DNA of 35,213 nucleotides from Thermococcus sp. (GCF_026991495.1 NZ_JALXBJ010000086.1:1-35213); one strand, 5' to 3'; shown: positions 15,445-23,789, counted from the stretch's first letter. Made by a program: numbers and translations. The notes: a model not told the origin generated them from the sequence alone.

Positions 15445-15603
15445 TCAGCGCCCTGCTCCGCCGCGCGGCTCCCGCGCCTTGGGGCGGAGCCCCTTGTACC
15501 CGCATTTTCTGCACTTCTTGGCTCCCCACGGGTTTGTAGCGCCGCAGCGCATGCAGACGAGCTTCCTAAAGATCCTTGCCTCAGCTTCCGGAAACCTTGC
15601 CAT
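15445..15603 (-). CDS. rpl40e: 50S ribosomal protein L40e
   Basis: This short gene encodes 52 residues beginning [14 protein letters not shown]. Four cysteines, C17, C20, C31 and C34 in CMRC...CRKC, form a zinc ribbon. The tail [15 protein letters not shown] is typical of L40e. GGTGAGAGAGG lies directly before the ATG. It stands alone, between padR and tRNA-Leu(TAA). Confidence 0.95.
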
Positions 15604-15661
15604 CCTCTCTCACCCCATGATCTTGAACGTATCAACAACACTGCGGAGTCTTTTAAAGCTT

Positions 15662-15749
15662 TGGTGCGGGGGACGGGATTCGAACCCGCGCAGCCCTACG
15701 GCAGCGGATCTTAAGTCCGCCCCCTTTGGCCAGGCTCGGGCACCCCCGC
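15662..15749 (-). tRNA. tRNA-Leu (TAA)
   Basis: A class II tRNA with long variable arm (CTGCCGTAGGGCTG region). Acceptor GCGGGGG/CCCCCGC, anticodon arm GCGGA-CTTAAGA-TCCGC with anticodon TAA. CCA is encoded. GGTTTTTAATCC about 26 bp upstream could act as TATA; the tRNA lies 39 bp past the S2 stop. Confidence 0.95.
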
Positions 15750-15788
15750 GCGAGCTAAAATACAGGGGAGGGATTAAAAACCTTCCCC

Positions 15789-16394
15789 TCAGGTTCTTAT
15801 GATCCTCATCTCAAAGTCCTCAACGGGTATCTTGAAGTCCTCCCTGCTCTCTATCTCCTTTCTGTTGTAGAGTATCTCCCTCGCGAGGATCCAGTAGATG
15901 AGAGCTAAAGCTTTCCTTCCCTTGTTGTTCGTTGGTATCGCGAGATCAACGTAGCTGAGGAAGTTCTCGGTGTCAACGAGCGCAACTATTGGGATGCCTA
16001 TCTCAACCGCTTCCTTCATTGCCTGATGATCGGCCCTCGGGTCTGTAACGATGAGCACGTCAGGCTCGATGAAGTTCTTGACCTGAGGGTTGGTCATTGT
16101 TCCCGGGAGAAACCTCCCCGGGATCGCGCGGGCGCCCGTGACCTCACCGAACTTCTTGACAGGCTTCTGGCCGTAGAGCCTGACGCTGACCGCCAGGACG
16201 CTCTCCGGGTCGAACCTTGCGAGGAACCTGCCCGCTACGCGAAGCCTCTCATCGGTCTTCCTGACGTCGAGGACGTAAAGACCGTCCTGTCTAACCCGGT
16301 ATATAAACTTCTTCATGTCTTGGGTCTTCTGCTGGGTCCCTATGTGGACGCCAGCGGCAAGGTACTGATCGAGTGGAACCAGATATTCCTCCAT
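15789..16394 (-). CDS. rps2: 30S ribosomal protein S2
   Basis: The 201-residue protein is an archaeal S2: [17 protein letters not shown] at the N-terminus, then [20 protein letters not shown] and [20 protein letters not shown]2 sits on the back of the small subunit and is needed for late assembly. GGGAGGT precedes the ATG. It is the last gene of the operon, 15 bp after the enolase-like gene. Confidence 0.97.
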   Translation of the reverse strand: MEEYLVPLDQYLAAGVHIGTQQKTQDMKKFIYRVRQDGLYVLDVRKTDERLRVAGRFLARFDPESVLAVSVRLYGQKPVKKFGEVTGARAIPGRFLPGTMTNPQVKNFIEPDVLIVTDPRADHQAMKEAVEIGIPIVALVDTENFLSYVDLAIPTNNKGRKALALIYWILAREILYNRKEIESREDFKIPVEDFEMRIIRT

Positions 16395-16409
16395 TCTTCC
16401 AACCTCCCT

Positions 16410-17441
16410 TCAGCTTTCAAATGTTATAATCCTGCCCCTCTCCCCAAGATCCTCAGCAATGCGGTTGAGCTCGTTCAGTTTGGAGACGGAGTCCCTGCCC
16501 AGTATAATGGCGGGGCACCTGAGCCCAACCGCTATGTGGGGAAGGGCCTCATCAGAGGATTCGTACCTGGCCTCGGCCAGGATCGGGACGATCCTCTCGG
16601 ACTTGACATCGTTCACAAGGTTGAAGAGGTCGGTGAGCGTTCCGAGGTTTATGGGTTTTATGGAGAGGGCGTTGTAGTAGCGCCTGTCGAGTATTCCCTT
16701 CTCCCTGAAGAGGTTTTCCCCATCAATGAAAACGCCGTGGGTTCCTGCTATGAGCTCAAGGAACAGTTCCTCTCCCCCAACTGGCTTCACGTAAGTTATG
16801 TTGTTGTCTTCCACTAGACCGAGAAGCTTCTCCATGTCCATGGGGTTCTTCTGGGCAATACCAAGGCTGACTTCAAGGCCCAGCTCCTCCCCTGCCCTCT
16901 CCGTCGCCCTTGAGAGCTCCTCAATGTTCACCGATCCTGCAGATTCCATCACCTTGACGGCACCATCAACGACATCGGTTATCTCTATTATATCCCTCAC
17001 CAGGATGTAGTAGTCGAAGTCGCTATCACCGGCCAGGAGGAGCATCGGGACCGGGAGCTCGGTAGTGAAAGTACCCCCGATGTAGCTGTAGAGGGGCATC
17101 TTCTTCACGCTGGCGGCTGCCTTCGCAACGGCTATTGAAACGGCGAGGGCAGTGTTCGCCCCTATGTGGCTGAGGTTCTCGGTGCCGTCTATCTCCCAGA
17201 GGTAGCTGTCTATGAGCTCCTGATCGCTAGCATCAAAACCTATCAGCTCAGGCCCTATTATCTCGTCCACCTCGCTGACGGCCCGGTGGGCCTCGGCCAC
17301 GTACAGGGAGGGATTCTCATCCACCGGTGCCGCGAACCTTCCAAAGCCCGAGCTCGTCAGCACGTCCACCTCAATGGAATACCTGCCACCCCTGAGCACG
17401 GCGACCCTGCCGACTACGTTCTCTATCACGGTCATCTCCAT
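16410..17441 (-). CDS. Divergent enolase-like protein, probably not a glycolytic enolase
   Basis: The 343-residue protein is recognisable as enolase by DGTENLSHIGANTALAVSIAVAKAAA and SIKPINLGTLTD, where the catalytic base lysine of the second motif is retained. It is about 85 residues shorter than standard enolase (about 430). The SHRSGETED loop is replaced by LAEARYESSD and the following IK of the substrate lysine by II. The GGxHA segment is GGTFTTE, and GDDL reads DGENL. It holds the position that eno occupies in archaeal ribosomal operons. ATG overlaps the rpoK stop by one base. Confidence 0.8.
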   Translation of the reverse strand: MEMTVIENVVGRVAVLRGGRYSIEVDVLTSSGFGRFAAPVDENPSLYVAEAHRAVSEVDEIIGPELIGFDASDQELIDSYLWEIDGTENLSHIGANTALAVSIAVAKAAASVKKMPLYSYIGGTFTTELPVPMLLLAGDSDFDYYILVRDIIEITDVVDGAVKVMESAGSVNIEELSRATERAGEELGLEVSLGIAQKNPMDMEKLLGLVEDNNITYVKPVGGEELFLELIAGTHGVFIDGENLFREKGILDRRYYNALSIKPINLGTLTDLFNLVNDVKSERIVPILAEARYESSDEALPHIAVGLRCPAIILGRDSVSKLNELNRIAEDLGERGRIITFES

Positions 17442-17614
17442 CAGCCCGGTCTTATCACTGTTATGGGGATAGCGCCCTTTTCGAACTCTATCATAGCCGC
17501 CTGGAGGGGGGTTGAACCCTCGGGAACGTCAACTAACACTGGAGCCCCCATCGCTATCTGGAGCGCCCTTGCACCGATGATGCGGGCTTTTTCAAAGCGG
17601 GTATACTTAAACAC
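17441..17614 (-). CDS. rpoK: DNA-directed RNA polymerase subunit K
   Basis: This short gene encodes 57 residues. It starts with GTG ([19 protein letters not shown]) and ends [15 protein letters not shown], the archaeal RpoK/Rpb6 core, which helps hold the clamp and assemble the enzyme. GGGGTGGT precedes the GTG. It follows tRNA-Pro(GGG) by 45 bp and overlaps the enolase-like start by one base. Confidence 0.96.
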   Translation of the reverse strand: MFKYTRFEKARIIGARALQIAMGAPVLVDVPEGSTPLQAAMIEFEKGAIPITVIRPG

Positions 17615-17659
17615 GGCCTACCACCCCGTTCTTAACTCCAACCCGACCAGTGCAAATTT

Positions 17660-17737
17660 TGGTGGGGCCGCCGGGATTTGAACCCGGGTCTCCGGCACCC
17701 CAAGCCGGGAGGATAGACCAAGCTACCCCACGGCCCC
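17660..17737 (-). tRNA. tRNA-Pro (GGG)
   Basis: Acceptor GGGGCCG/CGGCCCC, anticodon arm CCGGC-TTGGGGT-GCCGG with anticodon GGG, T-arm around GGTTCAAATCC. CCA is encoded. It lies inside the operon between rpoN (16 bp away) and rpoK. No clear TATA box lies at the right distance, so it may be cut out of the operon transcript. Confidence 0.95.
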
Positions 17738-17753
17738 CTCAAGAAAGGTGGTT

Positions 17754-17951
17754 TTAGTACACCTTGTACACCATTACCTGGTCTATGAGCTCAACGTGGC
17801 TGAGGAGGGTTCTCCTGCAGCAGTACCTCTCAACGCCTAGGTCATCGAGCACCTTCTCCGGGTCTTCACCCTTCTCGACCCTCTCCTTAAAGACGTAGTA
17901 TTTGTCTGCCAGGACCTTTCCGCAGGTGAAGCACCTGACGGGAACTATCAT
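17754..17951 (-). CDS. rpoN: DNA-directed RNA polymerase subunit N
   Basis: RpoN/Rpb10 is a 65-residue zinc protein of the polymerase assembly platform with RpoD, L and P. The zinc ligands C7, C10, C44 and C45 (CFTC and YCCRR) are all present. The ATG at 17951 (MIVPVRC) follows GAGGTG; the longer frame upstream is not used. Confidence 0.97.
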   Translation of the reverse strand: MIVPVRCFTCGKVLADKYYVFKERVEKGEDPEKVLDDLGVERYCCRRTLLSHVELIDQVMVYKVY

Positions 17952-17977
17952 CTTCCACACCTCAAAGTTTAAGGGGG

Positions 17978-18385
17978 TCAGCGGTACGACTTCTGCCTCT
18001 TGGCCCTCGGCCCCTTTGTGGAGCGGTTGGGTTTGTGTGGCTCGGTCCTCCTGCTGTCCCCGACGAGCATGGTCCTGTCGTACTTCATAAACTTTTCCTT
18101 CAGTTTCACGTCGTTAGTCCACTCTATCAGCGCCCTGGCTATGGCAACCCTCGCCGCTTCGGCCTGCCCCATGAAGCCGCCCCCACTGACCTTAACGTCC
18201 ACATCGACCTTTCCGACCACTCCCTCACCGGCGAGGATGAGGGGTTCCATTATGGTAAAGCGCGCTATTTCCGGCTCGATTAGCTCAACGGGCCTGTGAT
18301 TTATCCTGACGCGGCCCTTCCCCTCCCGTATGGTGGCCCTTGCTATCGCCGTCTTCCTCTTGCCCGAAGTCTGTATGACCCTCAT
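17978..18385 (-). CDS. rps9: 30S ribosomal protein S9
   Basis: The 135-residue protein starts [18 protein letters not shown], has [19 protein letters not shown] in the middle and ends in the basic tail [11 protein letters not shown] that reaches the P-site tRNA. GAGGTGG precedes the ATG at 18385. The gene is 10 bp after rpl13. Confidence 0.97.
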   Translation of the reverse strand: MRVIQTSGKRKTAIARATIREGKGRVRINHRPVELIEPEIARFTIMEPLILAGEGVVGKVDVDVKVSGGGFMGQAEAARVAIARALIEWTNDVKLKEKFMKYDRTMLVGDSRRTEPHKPNRSTKGPRAKRQKSYR

Positions 18386-18395
18386 AACAACCACC

Positions 18396-18824
18396 TCAAA
18401 CCTTTCCACCAAGGAACTTGGCTACCTCCCCAACGGTAACGTACTTTGGAGTGGCGAGCCTTGACATGTGCGCCTCGCTTATGCTCTCAAGGTTCTTCCC
18501 CTCAAACTCCTTGGGGACGCCCGCGTACACCCTCAGCCTCCCAAAGGCCTTCCGGCCCTTGTCCGTCTTCCACGGGAGCATTCCCCTGATGGTTCTCCTC
18601 ACGATCTCATCGCTCCTCTTCGGGTAGAATGGCCCCCTCCTTGGGTTGGTTCTGGTCCTGAGTGTGGTTCTCCTTTTGTACTTGGCAAAAACGTCCTCTC
18701 TGTTGCCGGTTATGACGGCCTTGTCGGCGTTGACTATCACGACCTCCTCTCCCTCGAGGAGCATTTTGGCGACCTTTGAAGCCAGCCTTCCGAGTATGAG
18801 TCCCTCAGCGTTGATAACCCTCAT
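18396..18824 (-). CDS. rpl13: 50S ribosomal protein L13
   Basis: The 142-residue protein has [20 protein letters not shown], the [12 protein letters not shown] segment and [14 protein letters not shown], which are typical of archaeal L13. It is an early-assembling large-subunit protein. The ATG lies 6 bp after the L18e stop. Confidence 0.97.
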   Translation of the reverse strand: MRVINAEGLILGRLASKVAKMLLEGEEVVIVNADKAVITGNREDVFAKYKRRTTLRTRTNPRRGPFYPKRSDEIVRRTIRGMLPWKTDKGRKAFGRLRVYAGVPKEFEGKNLESISEAHMSRLATPKYVTVGEVAKFLGGKV

Positions 18825-18830
18825 GGCCCA

Positions 18831-19196
18831 TCACTCCATTATGATAACTCCGCTACCGCGGGGGTTTCTCTCAATGAACTCCTCAATCGTAAGGGCCTCT
18901 CCACCGGCCTCGACTATCTTCCTCTTTGCAGTCTCGCTGAACTTCCAGGCTGCGACGGTGACCTTGTGCTCGAGCTTTCCAGCACCGAGAACGCTTCCAG
19001 GGACGATGACGGTATCGCCCTCCTTGGTGTGGCGGTTGATCCTGCTGAGGTTCACCTCCGCCCTCTGTCTTCTGGGTCTCTCAAGGCGCCAAGCGATGTC
19101 CTTCCATATCTTAACCCCTTCCTCGTTGGACTTCTTTCTGAGGTAGCGAATGAGCCTTCTCAGGTTGATATCGGTTGGGCCCGTTCTCTTAACCAT
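18831..19196 (-). CDS. rpl18e: 50S ribosomal protein L18e
   Basis: The 121-residue protein has [21 protein letters not shown] at the start and [20 protein letters not shown] near residue 65, the L15/L18e fold. It ends [17 protein letters not shown] lies 6 bases before the ATG at 19196; the ATG at 19202 would overlap the SD. It is downstream of tRNA-Leu(CAA). Confidence 0.96.
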   Translation of the reverse strand: MVKRTGPTDINLRRLIRYLRKKSNEEGVKIWKDIAWRLERPRRQRAEVNLSRINRHTKEGDTVIVPGSVLGAGKLEHKVTVAAWKFSETAKRKIVEAGGEALTIEEFIERNPRGSGVIIME

Positions 19197-19260
19197 GCAC
19201 ATACCTCCTTAATCTCTCACATGGGAAACCGACAGGTCCGACGGGGTGAGCGTGAACTAA

Positions 19261-19345
19261 TGCGGGGGCGGGGATTTGAACCCCGGAACCCCTACGGGAG
19301 TGGATCTTGAGTCCACCGCCTTTGACCAGGCTCGGCAACCCCCGC
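19261..19345 (-). tRNA. tRNA-Leu (CAA)
   Basis: Class II tRNA with acceptor GCGGGGG/CCCCCGC, anticodon arm GTGGA-CTCAAGA-TCCAC giving CAA, and a long variable arm (CTCCCGTAGGGGTTC region). The 3' CCA is not encoded: the base after the discriminator A is T. It starts 1 bp after the rpoD stop codon and carries its own TATA box inside rpoD. Confidence 0.95.
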
Positions 19346-19346
19346 G

Positions 19347-20126
19347 TCAGTCGGCTAATTTATGGAGTTCGTTTATAAATCTATCGCTCTTCCTCATCAG
19401 TATCTTAAGTGCTGTGGCCACCATTTCCTCAACGGGGAGTTCTCCATTGCTTTCCACAGTAAAGACGAACGCATTGGGAATTATCTCCTCCCTGATTTCT
19501 CTGCCCCAGTGGGACTCGAACTTCCGGGGGAGGTAAAACGCCTTGATCGTGGTAATGATGAGCTCCCCCTCCGTCTCCTCCGTTGGGAGCCCCCTCCTCT
19601 CCGCGAGCTCCTTAAGCTCCTCCCACTCCGGGAGAGACTTGTCGACGTGTATCTTGGTCAGGTATTTGTAGTAGGCGTAACCAGGCTGCCACTTGGCGTG
19701 GTCCTTTCCGCGGCCGAGCTTGGCGTAGGCGTTAAGCATGACCCTCTGCCCCTCCGCGAGCTTCACTATCGGGATGTTCGGGTTGGCCGGCTTCACGCCC
19801 TCATCGTCACTCTTCAGGTCACCTGAGTACACCATCCCCGGCCCCTCTGCCTCGAGGGAGAGGGTAACGGTGTAGTCTTCGAGATCGAGGGAATCGAGTG
19901 AGAACCTCTCGGAGGGGGTGATTAGGGGTATCATCGCGAGCCTGTGGGCGATTATCTCATCGAAGAGCGCCGAGTCGTTCTCAAAGAACTCGACCTCGTC
20001 GACTGCAAAGGTTGGAACCTCGGCGAGGATGCTCCTCCTCAGCGCGTTGGCAAAGGCTGTATCCACTCCCCTGAGAATGAACTTAACTGCGTCCTCCTTC
20101 CTCTCAAGAATCTCAAACTCCACCAT
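19347..20126 (-). CDS. rpoD: DNA-directed RNA polymerase subunit D
   Basis: RpoD pairs with RpoL as the alpha-like platform of archaeal polymerase. The 259-residue protein has [23 protein letters not shown] near residue 30 and the C-terminal [19 protein letters not shown]. It contains no cysteine, so it is of the class without the iron-sulfur cluster known from Sulfolobus. GGTGAT lies 4 bases before the ATG at 20126. Its last codons contain the tRNA-Leu TATA box. Confidence 0.97.
   Translation of the reverse strand: MVEFEILERKEDAVKFILRGVDTAFANALRRSILAEVPTFAVDEVEFFENDSALFDEIIAHRLAMIPLITPSERFSLDSLDLEDYTVTLSLEAEGPGMVYSGDLKSDDEGVKPANPNIPIVKLAEGQRVMLNAYAKLGRGKDHAKWQPGYAYYKYLTKIHVDKSLPEWEELKELAERRGLPTEETEGELIITTIKAFYLPRKFESHWGREIREEIIPNAFVFTVESNGELPVEEMVATALKILMRKSDRFINELHKLAD
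19371..19380 (-). promoter_or_regulatory. TATA box for tRNA-Leu(CAA) inside the rpoD coding region
   Basis: Minus strand ATTTATAAAC encodes part of RFIN near the RpoD C-terminus. Its centre is 30 bp upstream of the tRNA 5' end, the standard distance. Confidence 0.5.
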
Positions 20127-20155
20127 GGCTATCACCAAAAAAGAAGTTTAACGGG

Positions 20156-20572
20156 TCAGACGCGCCTTCCGCGCCTTCCACCCTTAGGCCTGGTGCCGTC
20201 GTGCGGAATCGGTGTGGCGTCCTCAACCCGTCCAATTCTGAGGCCAGCCCTCGCGAGGGCACGTATGGCTGCCTGTGCACCGGGGCCGGGGCTCTTGCTC
20301 TTGCTTCCCCCTGGGGCGCGGACCTTGATGTGAACCCCAATGAAGCCCTTCTCCATTGCTTCTTCGGCCGCTCTTCTCGCCGCTATCATCGCCGCGTAGG
20401 GGGACGGCTCGTCCCTGTCGGCCTTGACGACCATGCCACCGCTCCACCTGCTGACGGTTTCGGCCCCCGTGATGTCGGTTATGTGTATTATCGTGTTGTT
20501 GTAGCTTGAGTAGATGTGGGCAACACCCCACTTCTCCTTCTTCCTCAGGTTTACCTGCTCACCATCGCTCAT
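20156..20572 (-). CDS. rps11: 30S ribosomal protein S11
   Basis: The 138-residue protein has [22 protein letters not shown], then [24 protein letters not shown] and the basic tail [16 protein letters not shown], all typical of S11 at the platform near the Shine-Dalgarno helix. Its ATG overlaps the S4 stop (ATGA). Confidence 0.98.
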   Translation of the reverse strand: MSDGEQVNLRKKEKWGVAHIYSSYNNTIIHITDITGAETVSRWSGGMVVKADRDEPSPYAAMIAARRAAEEAMEKGFIGVHIKVRAPGGSKSKSPGPGAQAAIRALARAGLRIGRVEDATPIPHDGTRPKGGRRGRRV

Positions 20573-21111
20573 GCGGCCTCACCCTGCTTCGCCTGTTCAA
20601 TAACAATCCTCTCAGGGTGCCCCTCCTTGGCGAAGGGGGAGTTCTTAGAGTAGGTGATAGCGTCTTCCTCCTCGCGGAGGACGAGGTAGCCCGGCGAGCG
20701 GATGACCTGGCCGTTAACCTCTATGTGGCCGTGAACTATGAGCTGCCGGGCCTGTTTGATCGTCCTTGCGAGGCCCTTTCTGTAGACCATGGCCTGGAGC
20801 CTCCTGCTGAGGATGTCCTCGAGGGTGAGAGAGAGGACGTCATCGAGAACCGCATCCGCAGGGAGGAGGCCGAGCCTGTAGAGCCTCTGGAGGAGCTGCC
20901 CCCTCTCGATCTCCGCCTGCTTTCCACGGGCTGCGAGGAGCCTCCTAGCCCTTCTCCTGAACTCCTTAAGCTGAGTCTCGTGCCTCCAGAGCTCCTTCTT
21001 GTTCTTGAGCGCGTACTTCCTCATAAGGACTCTCTCGCGGTCGAGCCTCTCCTTGATCCAGGGATGAGAGGGAGTCTCATACCTCTTCCTCTGCCTCTTA
21101 GGGTCTCCCAT
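20569..21111 (-). CDS. rps4: 30S ribosomal protein S4
   Basis: The 180-residue protein starts [18 protein letters not shown] and contains the S4 RNA-binding domain ([37 protein letters not shown]). It is a primary 16S rRNA binder. It ends EAA and overlaps S11. Confidence 0.98.
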   Translation of the reverse strand: MGDPKRQRKRYETPSHPWIKERLDRERVLMRKYALKNKKELWRHETQLKEFRRRARRLLAARGKQAEIERGQLLQRLYRLGLLPADAVLDDVLSLTLEDILSRRLQAMVYRKGLARTIKQARQLIVHGHIEVNGQVIRSPGYLVLREEEDAITYSKNSPFAKEGHPERIVIEQAKQGEAA

Positions 21112-21121
21112 TTACACCACC

Positions 21122-21571
21122 TCACTTCTTCTTCCTGCTTACACCGATCGTAGTTCCATGTCTGAAGTTGGACCTCGTCCTCTGGCCGCGGAGCGGCAGG
21201 CCGCGCTCGTGCCTTATACCGCGGTAGGCCCTTATGCGCCTGAGCCTGTTGACGTCCTCGCGCCAGGCCATGACGAGCTTGGCGGTAACGAGGTGCAGAT
21301 CCTTACCAGTCTCGTAGTCCTTCGGCCTGTTAACGGCCCATGAGGGAATGCCGTGCCTGACGGGATCGGCTATTATCTCCTCAAGCTTCTTAACCTGCTC
21401 GTCGGTGAGGTAGCCGGTCTTCATGTACGGGTCTATGCCGGCCACTCTGAGCACCATCGTGGCAAAGTTTACTCCAATGCCCTTGATTCCCGTAAGGGCC
21501 CATCTAAGCTGCCTGTTTCCGTTCAGATCAACACCCGCAACGCGGACTATATGCCTGAAGTTGTCGGTCAT
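21122..21571 (-). CDS. rps13: 30S ribosomal protein S13
   Basis: The 149-residue protein starts [18 protein letters not shown] and has the helix-two-turn-helix [19 protein letters not shown] and the basic tail [21 protein letters not shown] (20-plus residues, positions about 128-149). GGAGGT lies 9 bases before the ATG at 21571 and 6 before an in-frame GTG at 21574, either of which could serve. No TATA box lies between it and tRNA-Ser. Confidence 0.96.
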   Translation of the reverse strand: MTDNFRHIVRVAGVDLNGNRQLRWALTGIKGIGVNFATMVLRVAGIDPYMKTGYLTDEQVKKLEEIIADPVRHGIPSWAVNRPKDYETGKDLHLVTAKLVMAWREDVNRLRRIRAYRGIRHERGLPLRGQRTRSNFRHGTTIGVSRKKK

Positions 21572-21608
21572 CACGAACGCACCTCCGGTATGCTTATCAG
21601 GTGGATTT

Positions 21609-21695
21609 TGGCGCCGGGACGGGGATTTGAACCCCGGTGTCCAAGCGGACACGGGCTCTCAAGGCCCGCGCCATCCCAGGCTAGGCGATCCCGGC
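21609..21695 (-). tRNA. tRNA-Ser (TGA)
   Basis: Class II tRNA: acceptor GCCGGGA/TCCCGGC, anticodon arm CGGGC-CTTGAGA-GCCCG with anticodon TGA, long variable arm GTGTCCGCTTGGACAC (a 6-bp stem), T-arm around GGTTCAAATCC, CCA encoded. Its first 15 bases also code for the end and stop codon of the methyltransferase gene. Confidence 0.95.
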
Positions 21696-22268
21696 ATACA
21701 CCCTATATCCCGACCCCTTAGCAAGCTCTCGCACTTCGGTGAAACTCTCCTCCATCAGGGAGCGGATGCGCCGGGCCCCCTGCTTGGTTTTAACGACGAG
21801 CTGGAGCAGTCCACCATCGTTGAGATGCCGGGGAGCGTTTATAACTATTTCCCTCAACAGTCCCATTCCAGCGTGGACGGGGGGATTGGTTATTATGGAA
21901 TCGAACTTCTCCCCTACCACAGGATCGTAGAGGCCCCCCCACCTGACTTCAGCGTTCCTAACGCCGTTGATTTTTAAGTTTTTCCTCGCCGTACTGACGG
22001 CTCGCCTGTTCACATCGGTCATTACAACATAATCAACGAAGCGGGAGGCAACTATGCCTATTGCTCCGTAACCGCAGCCTAAATCGAGGACGCGCCAGTT
22101 CCTCTCGAGAAGCATGCTCTCTATGAGGAGCTCAGTCCCGCGGTCGAGCTTCCCGAAGGAGAATACCCCGCTGGCGGTGATGAACTTAAAGCAGTGCCCC
22201 CTGAGGCAGACCTCTATCGTCTTGGTCTTCAACGGTGTGCTTGGCTCTTCGGAGTAGTAGTGGCTCAT
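21681..22268 (-). CDS. RsmC-like class I SAM-dependent methyltransferase
   Basis: The 195-residue protein has the SAM-binding motif VLDLGCGYGAIGI near residue 60, an acidic MTDVN at strand 2, and the NPPV motif typical of enzymes that methylate an exocyclic or ring nitrogen of a nucleobase. It resembles the MJ0882/RsmC group, which make m2G in rRNA. The target is inferred only. The ATG at 22268 has no SD, and a TATA box 27 bp upstream suggests a leaderless message. The stop codon lies in tRNA-Ser. Confidence 0.88.
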   Translation of the reverse strand: MSHYYSEEPSTPLKTKTIEVCLRGHCFKFITASGVFSFGKLDRGTELLIESMLLERNWRVLDLGCGYGAIGIVASRFVDYVVMTDVNRRAVSTARKNLKINGVRNAEVRWGGLYDPVVGEKFDSIITNPPVHAGMGLLREIVINAPRHLNDGGLLQLVVKTKQGARRIRSLMEESFTEVRELAKGSGYRVYAGIA

Positions 22269-22289
22269 GGTCGGGGGTAAGGGTAGGAG

Positions 22290-22300
22290 GTTTATAAAGG
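22290..22300 (-). promoter_or_regulatory. TATA box for the methyltransferase / S13 operon
   Basis: Minus strand CTTTATAAACC centred 27 bp before the ATG at 22268, so the TSS should coincide with the start codon. No other clear TATA lies before rps13. Confidence 0.55.
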
Positions 22301-22325
22301 TGGGGGAGCAGGACGATTTATGGGG

Positions 22326-22592
22326 CTAAAGCCGCTTAAAGCCGATAAGCACCGTGGCTATAATCACAAACAGCCATATCCATCCCACCGCCCCCAAGTA
22401 CGCGGAAGAGCCTCGATTGTGGGCCTCCCAAGCTATAAAACCTAAAAGGATCATGAAGATCGCAATCTCCAGCTGAACTATCCATGAGATTCTGCTCCCG
22501 CCTGCAAAGAAGTCCCTAAACGCAAAAAGTAAGAGGAGGTAAACTGCCCCTCCTAACATCCCCGCGTAGGCTCCGTACTCTATCCATATCAT
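22326..22592 (-). CDS. Small membrane protein, 88 residues
   Basis: No family is recognised. Three hydrophobic segments (MLGGAVYLLLLFAFRDFF, WIVQLEIAIFMILLGFIAW, VGWIWLFVIIATVLIGF) imply three membrane helices. A GGGGACC site lies just before the ATG. The right end of the IS607 element is only about 13 bp upstream, so the native promoter has probably been displaced. Confidence 0.7.
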   Translation of the reverse strand: MIWIEYGAYAGMLGGAVYLLLLFAFRDFFAGGSRISWIVQLEIAIFMILLGFIAWEAHNRGSSAYLGAVGWIWLFVIIATVLIGFKRL

Positions 22593-22605
22593 AGGTCCCC
22601 GTTCT

Positions 22606-22653
22606 GGTTAGCCGTAACTTGTGTAAAGTTCGTAAATGTCATTACGGCTAACC
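22606..22653 (-). ncRNA. Candidate 3' hairpin of the TnpB guide (omega) RNA
   Basis: GGTTAGCCGTAA and TTACGGCTAACC form a perfect 12-bp stem with a 24-base loop. The stem lies over the last TnpB codons, and the TAA stop is in its 3' arm. TnpB guide RNAs come from the tnpB 3' end plus element end, with the guide taken from flanking DNA. The guide here would begin AGAACGGGGACC. Confidence 0.5.
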
Positions 22654-23789
22654 TTTCCTCCTCCCATCTTCATTGGAGGGCTTTCGGGGGGAACGGAGAC
22701 TCCCCACATCTTCAGGCCTCTCAAACGAATATTCCAACTCCCAACCACATCACGGTCGGCCTCAAAACCACAGTTTGAACACTTCAAAATCCTGTGCCCA
22801 TTCGGGCTTAGTTTCCCCCCACATACTGGACACAGGGATGAAGTGTAAGCAGGGTTAACAAAAACAACCCTAACACTCTTCAACTTCGCTTTGTATTCGA
22901 TAATTGACTGAAGTTTCCTAAAACTCCACCTGTGGAGACGACCGTTCATTTCAGCCGAATACCTAATTGAATCCCTAATCTCCGTCAAATCCTCCAGAGC
23001 AATACCGCCATACTTCTCAGCCAGCTCAACGATTTTATTAGCCAATTTGTGATACAGGTCGTTAAGCCTGTTCCTCTCCCTCTCCCCATATTTTTCGAGA
23101 AGTTCCTTTCTCTTCCTTCCGCCCCTCAGCTTTTTCTGAATTTTCCTTCTCTTCACATAGTAGCCAGTCCTGATTTCCCGCTCGTGAGTGATTATCTGCA
23201 CAAACTCCCCATTCGGGAGAGAAAGCGTTACGTTATTCTCGTTTAAATCCACACCGACAAAGGCCTTAGGTTCCCTAACCTCGACTTCCTTCGAAAATAC
23301 AACGTTCAGGAAGACTCCTTTTGGAGTTCTCACCAACCACGCTTGTCCAACCTTCCAATCCTTGAACCGCTCGTGATACTTAGCGGCATAAAACTCCATC
23401 TTAATCCTCCCGCTCGGAGTGGAGAGTTTCACCATTCCAGCCTCAAGGTCGAGTTTGAACAAGTGGTCGTCCAGCGTTATGACTTCTTTCTTAAAAACAG
23501 GCTTTCCCTTAGCCTTTCCCTTCTTTCTCCTTTTTCTAAAGCTCTTGAATATCGCCGTCGCCATCTGACAAGCCGTGTAAAGGTAATGACTCGGCAGTTC
23601 TGGATACTCCTTGCGTAAGCCCTTGTAAGTCTCCTTTTTCAGCCGATAAAAGCTCGTAACGTTGTTTTCGAAAGCGTAAGAGATGAGAAAATTCACGATT
23701 TCCCGATAAGTCCGGAAAAGCTTGTCTAATCCTTCGGGTGTTTCTTTTAGCTTGAATTTTGCGGTGAGTTTAATCGTCTCTGAGGGCAT
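22608..23789 (-). CDS. tnpB: TnpB, RNA-guided transposon endonuclease
   Basis: The 393-residue protein has the N-terminal OrfB helix-turn-helix region, a split RuvC nuclease domain and a zinc ribbon. The three acidic residues are present: D181 in GVDLNE, E266 in IALEDL, and the aspartate in ADRDVVGSWNI (D345/D347). Zinc ligands C320, C323, C337 and C340 are intact. The reading frame is unbroken, so the nuclease may be active. The C-terminus is written over the terminal hairpin of the element. Confidence 0.95.
   Translation of the reverse strand: MPSETIKLTAKFKLKETPEGLDKLFRTYREIVNFLISYAFENNVTSFYRLKKETYKGLRKEYPELPSHYLYTACQMATAIFKSFRKRRKKGKAKGKPVFKKEVITLDDHLFKLDLEAGMVKLSTPSGRIKMEFYAAKYHERFKDWKVGQAWLVRTPKGVFLNVVFSKEVEVREPKAFVGVDLNENNVTLSLPNGEFVQIITHEREIRTGYYVKRRKIQKKLRGGRKRKELLEKYGERERNRLNDLYHKLANKIVELAEKYGGIALEDLTEIRDSIRYSAEMNGRLHRWSFRKLQSIIEYKAKLKSVRVVFVNPAYTSSLCPVCGGKLSPNGHRILKCSNCGFEADRDVVGSWNIRLRGLKMWGVSVPPESPPMKMGGGKVSRNDIYELYTSYG

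Noticed and set aside
17166..17681. 171-codon plus-strand frame
   Set aside because: Antisense to the enolase-like gene, rpoK and part of tRNA-Pro, all of which are strongly supported.
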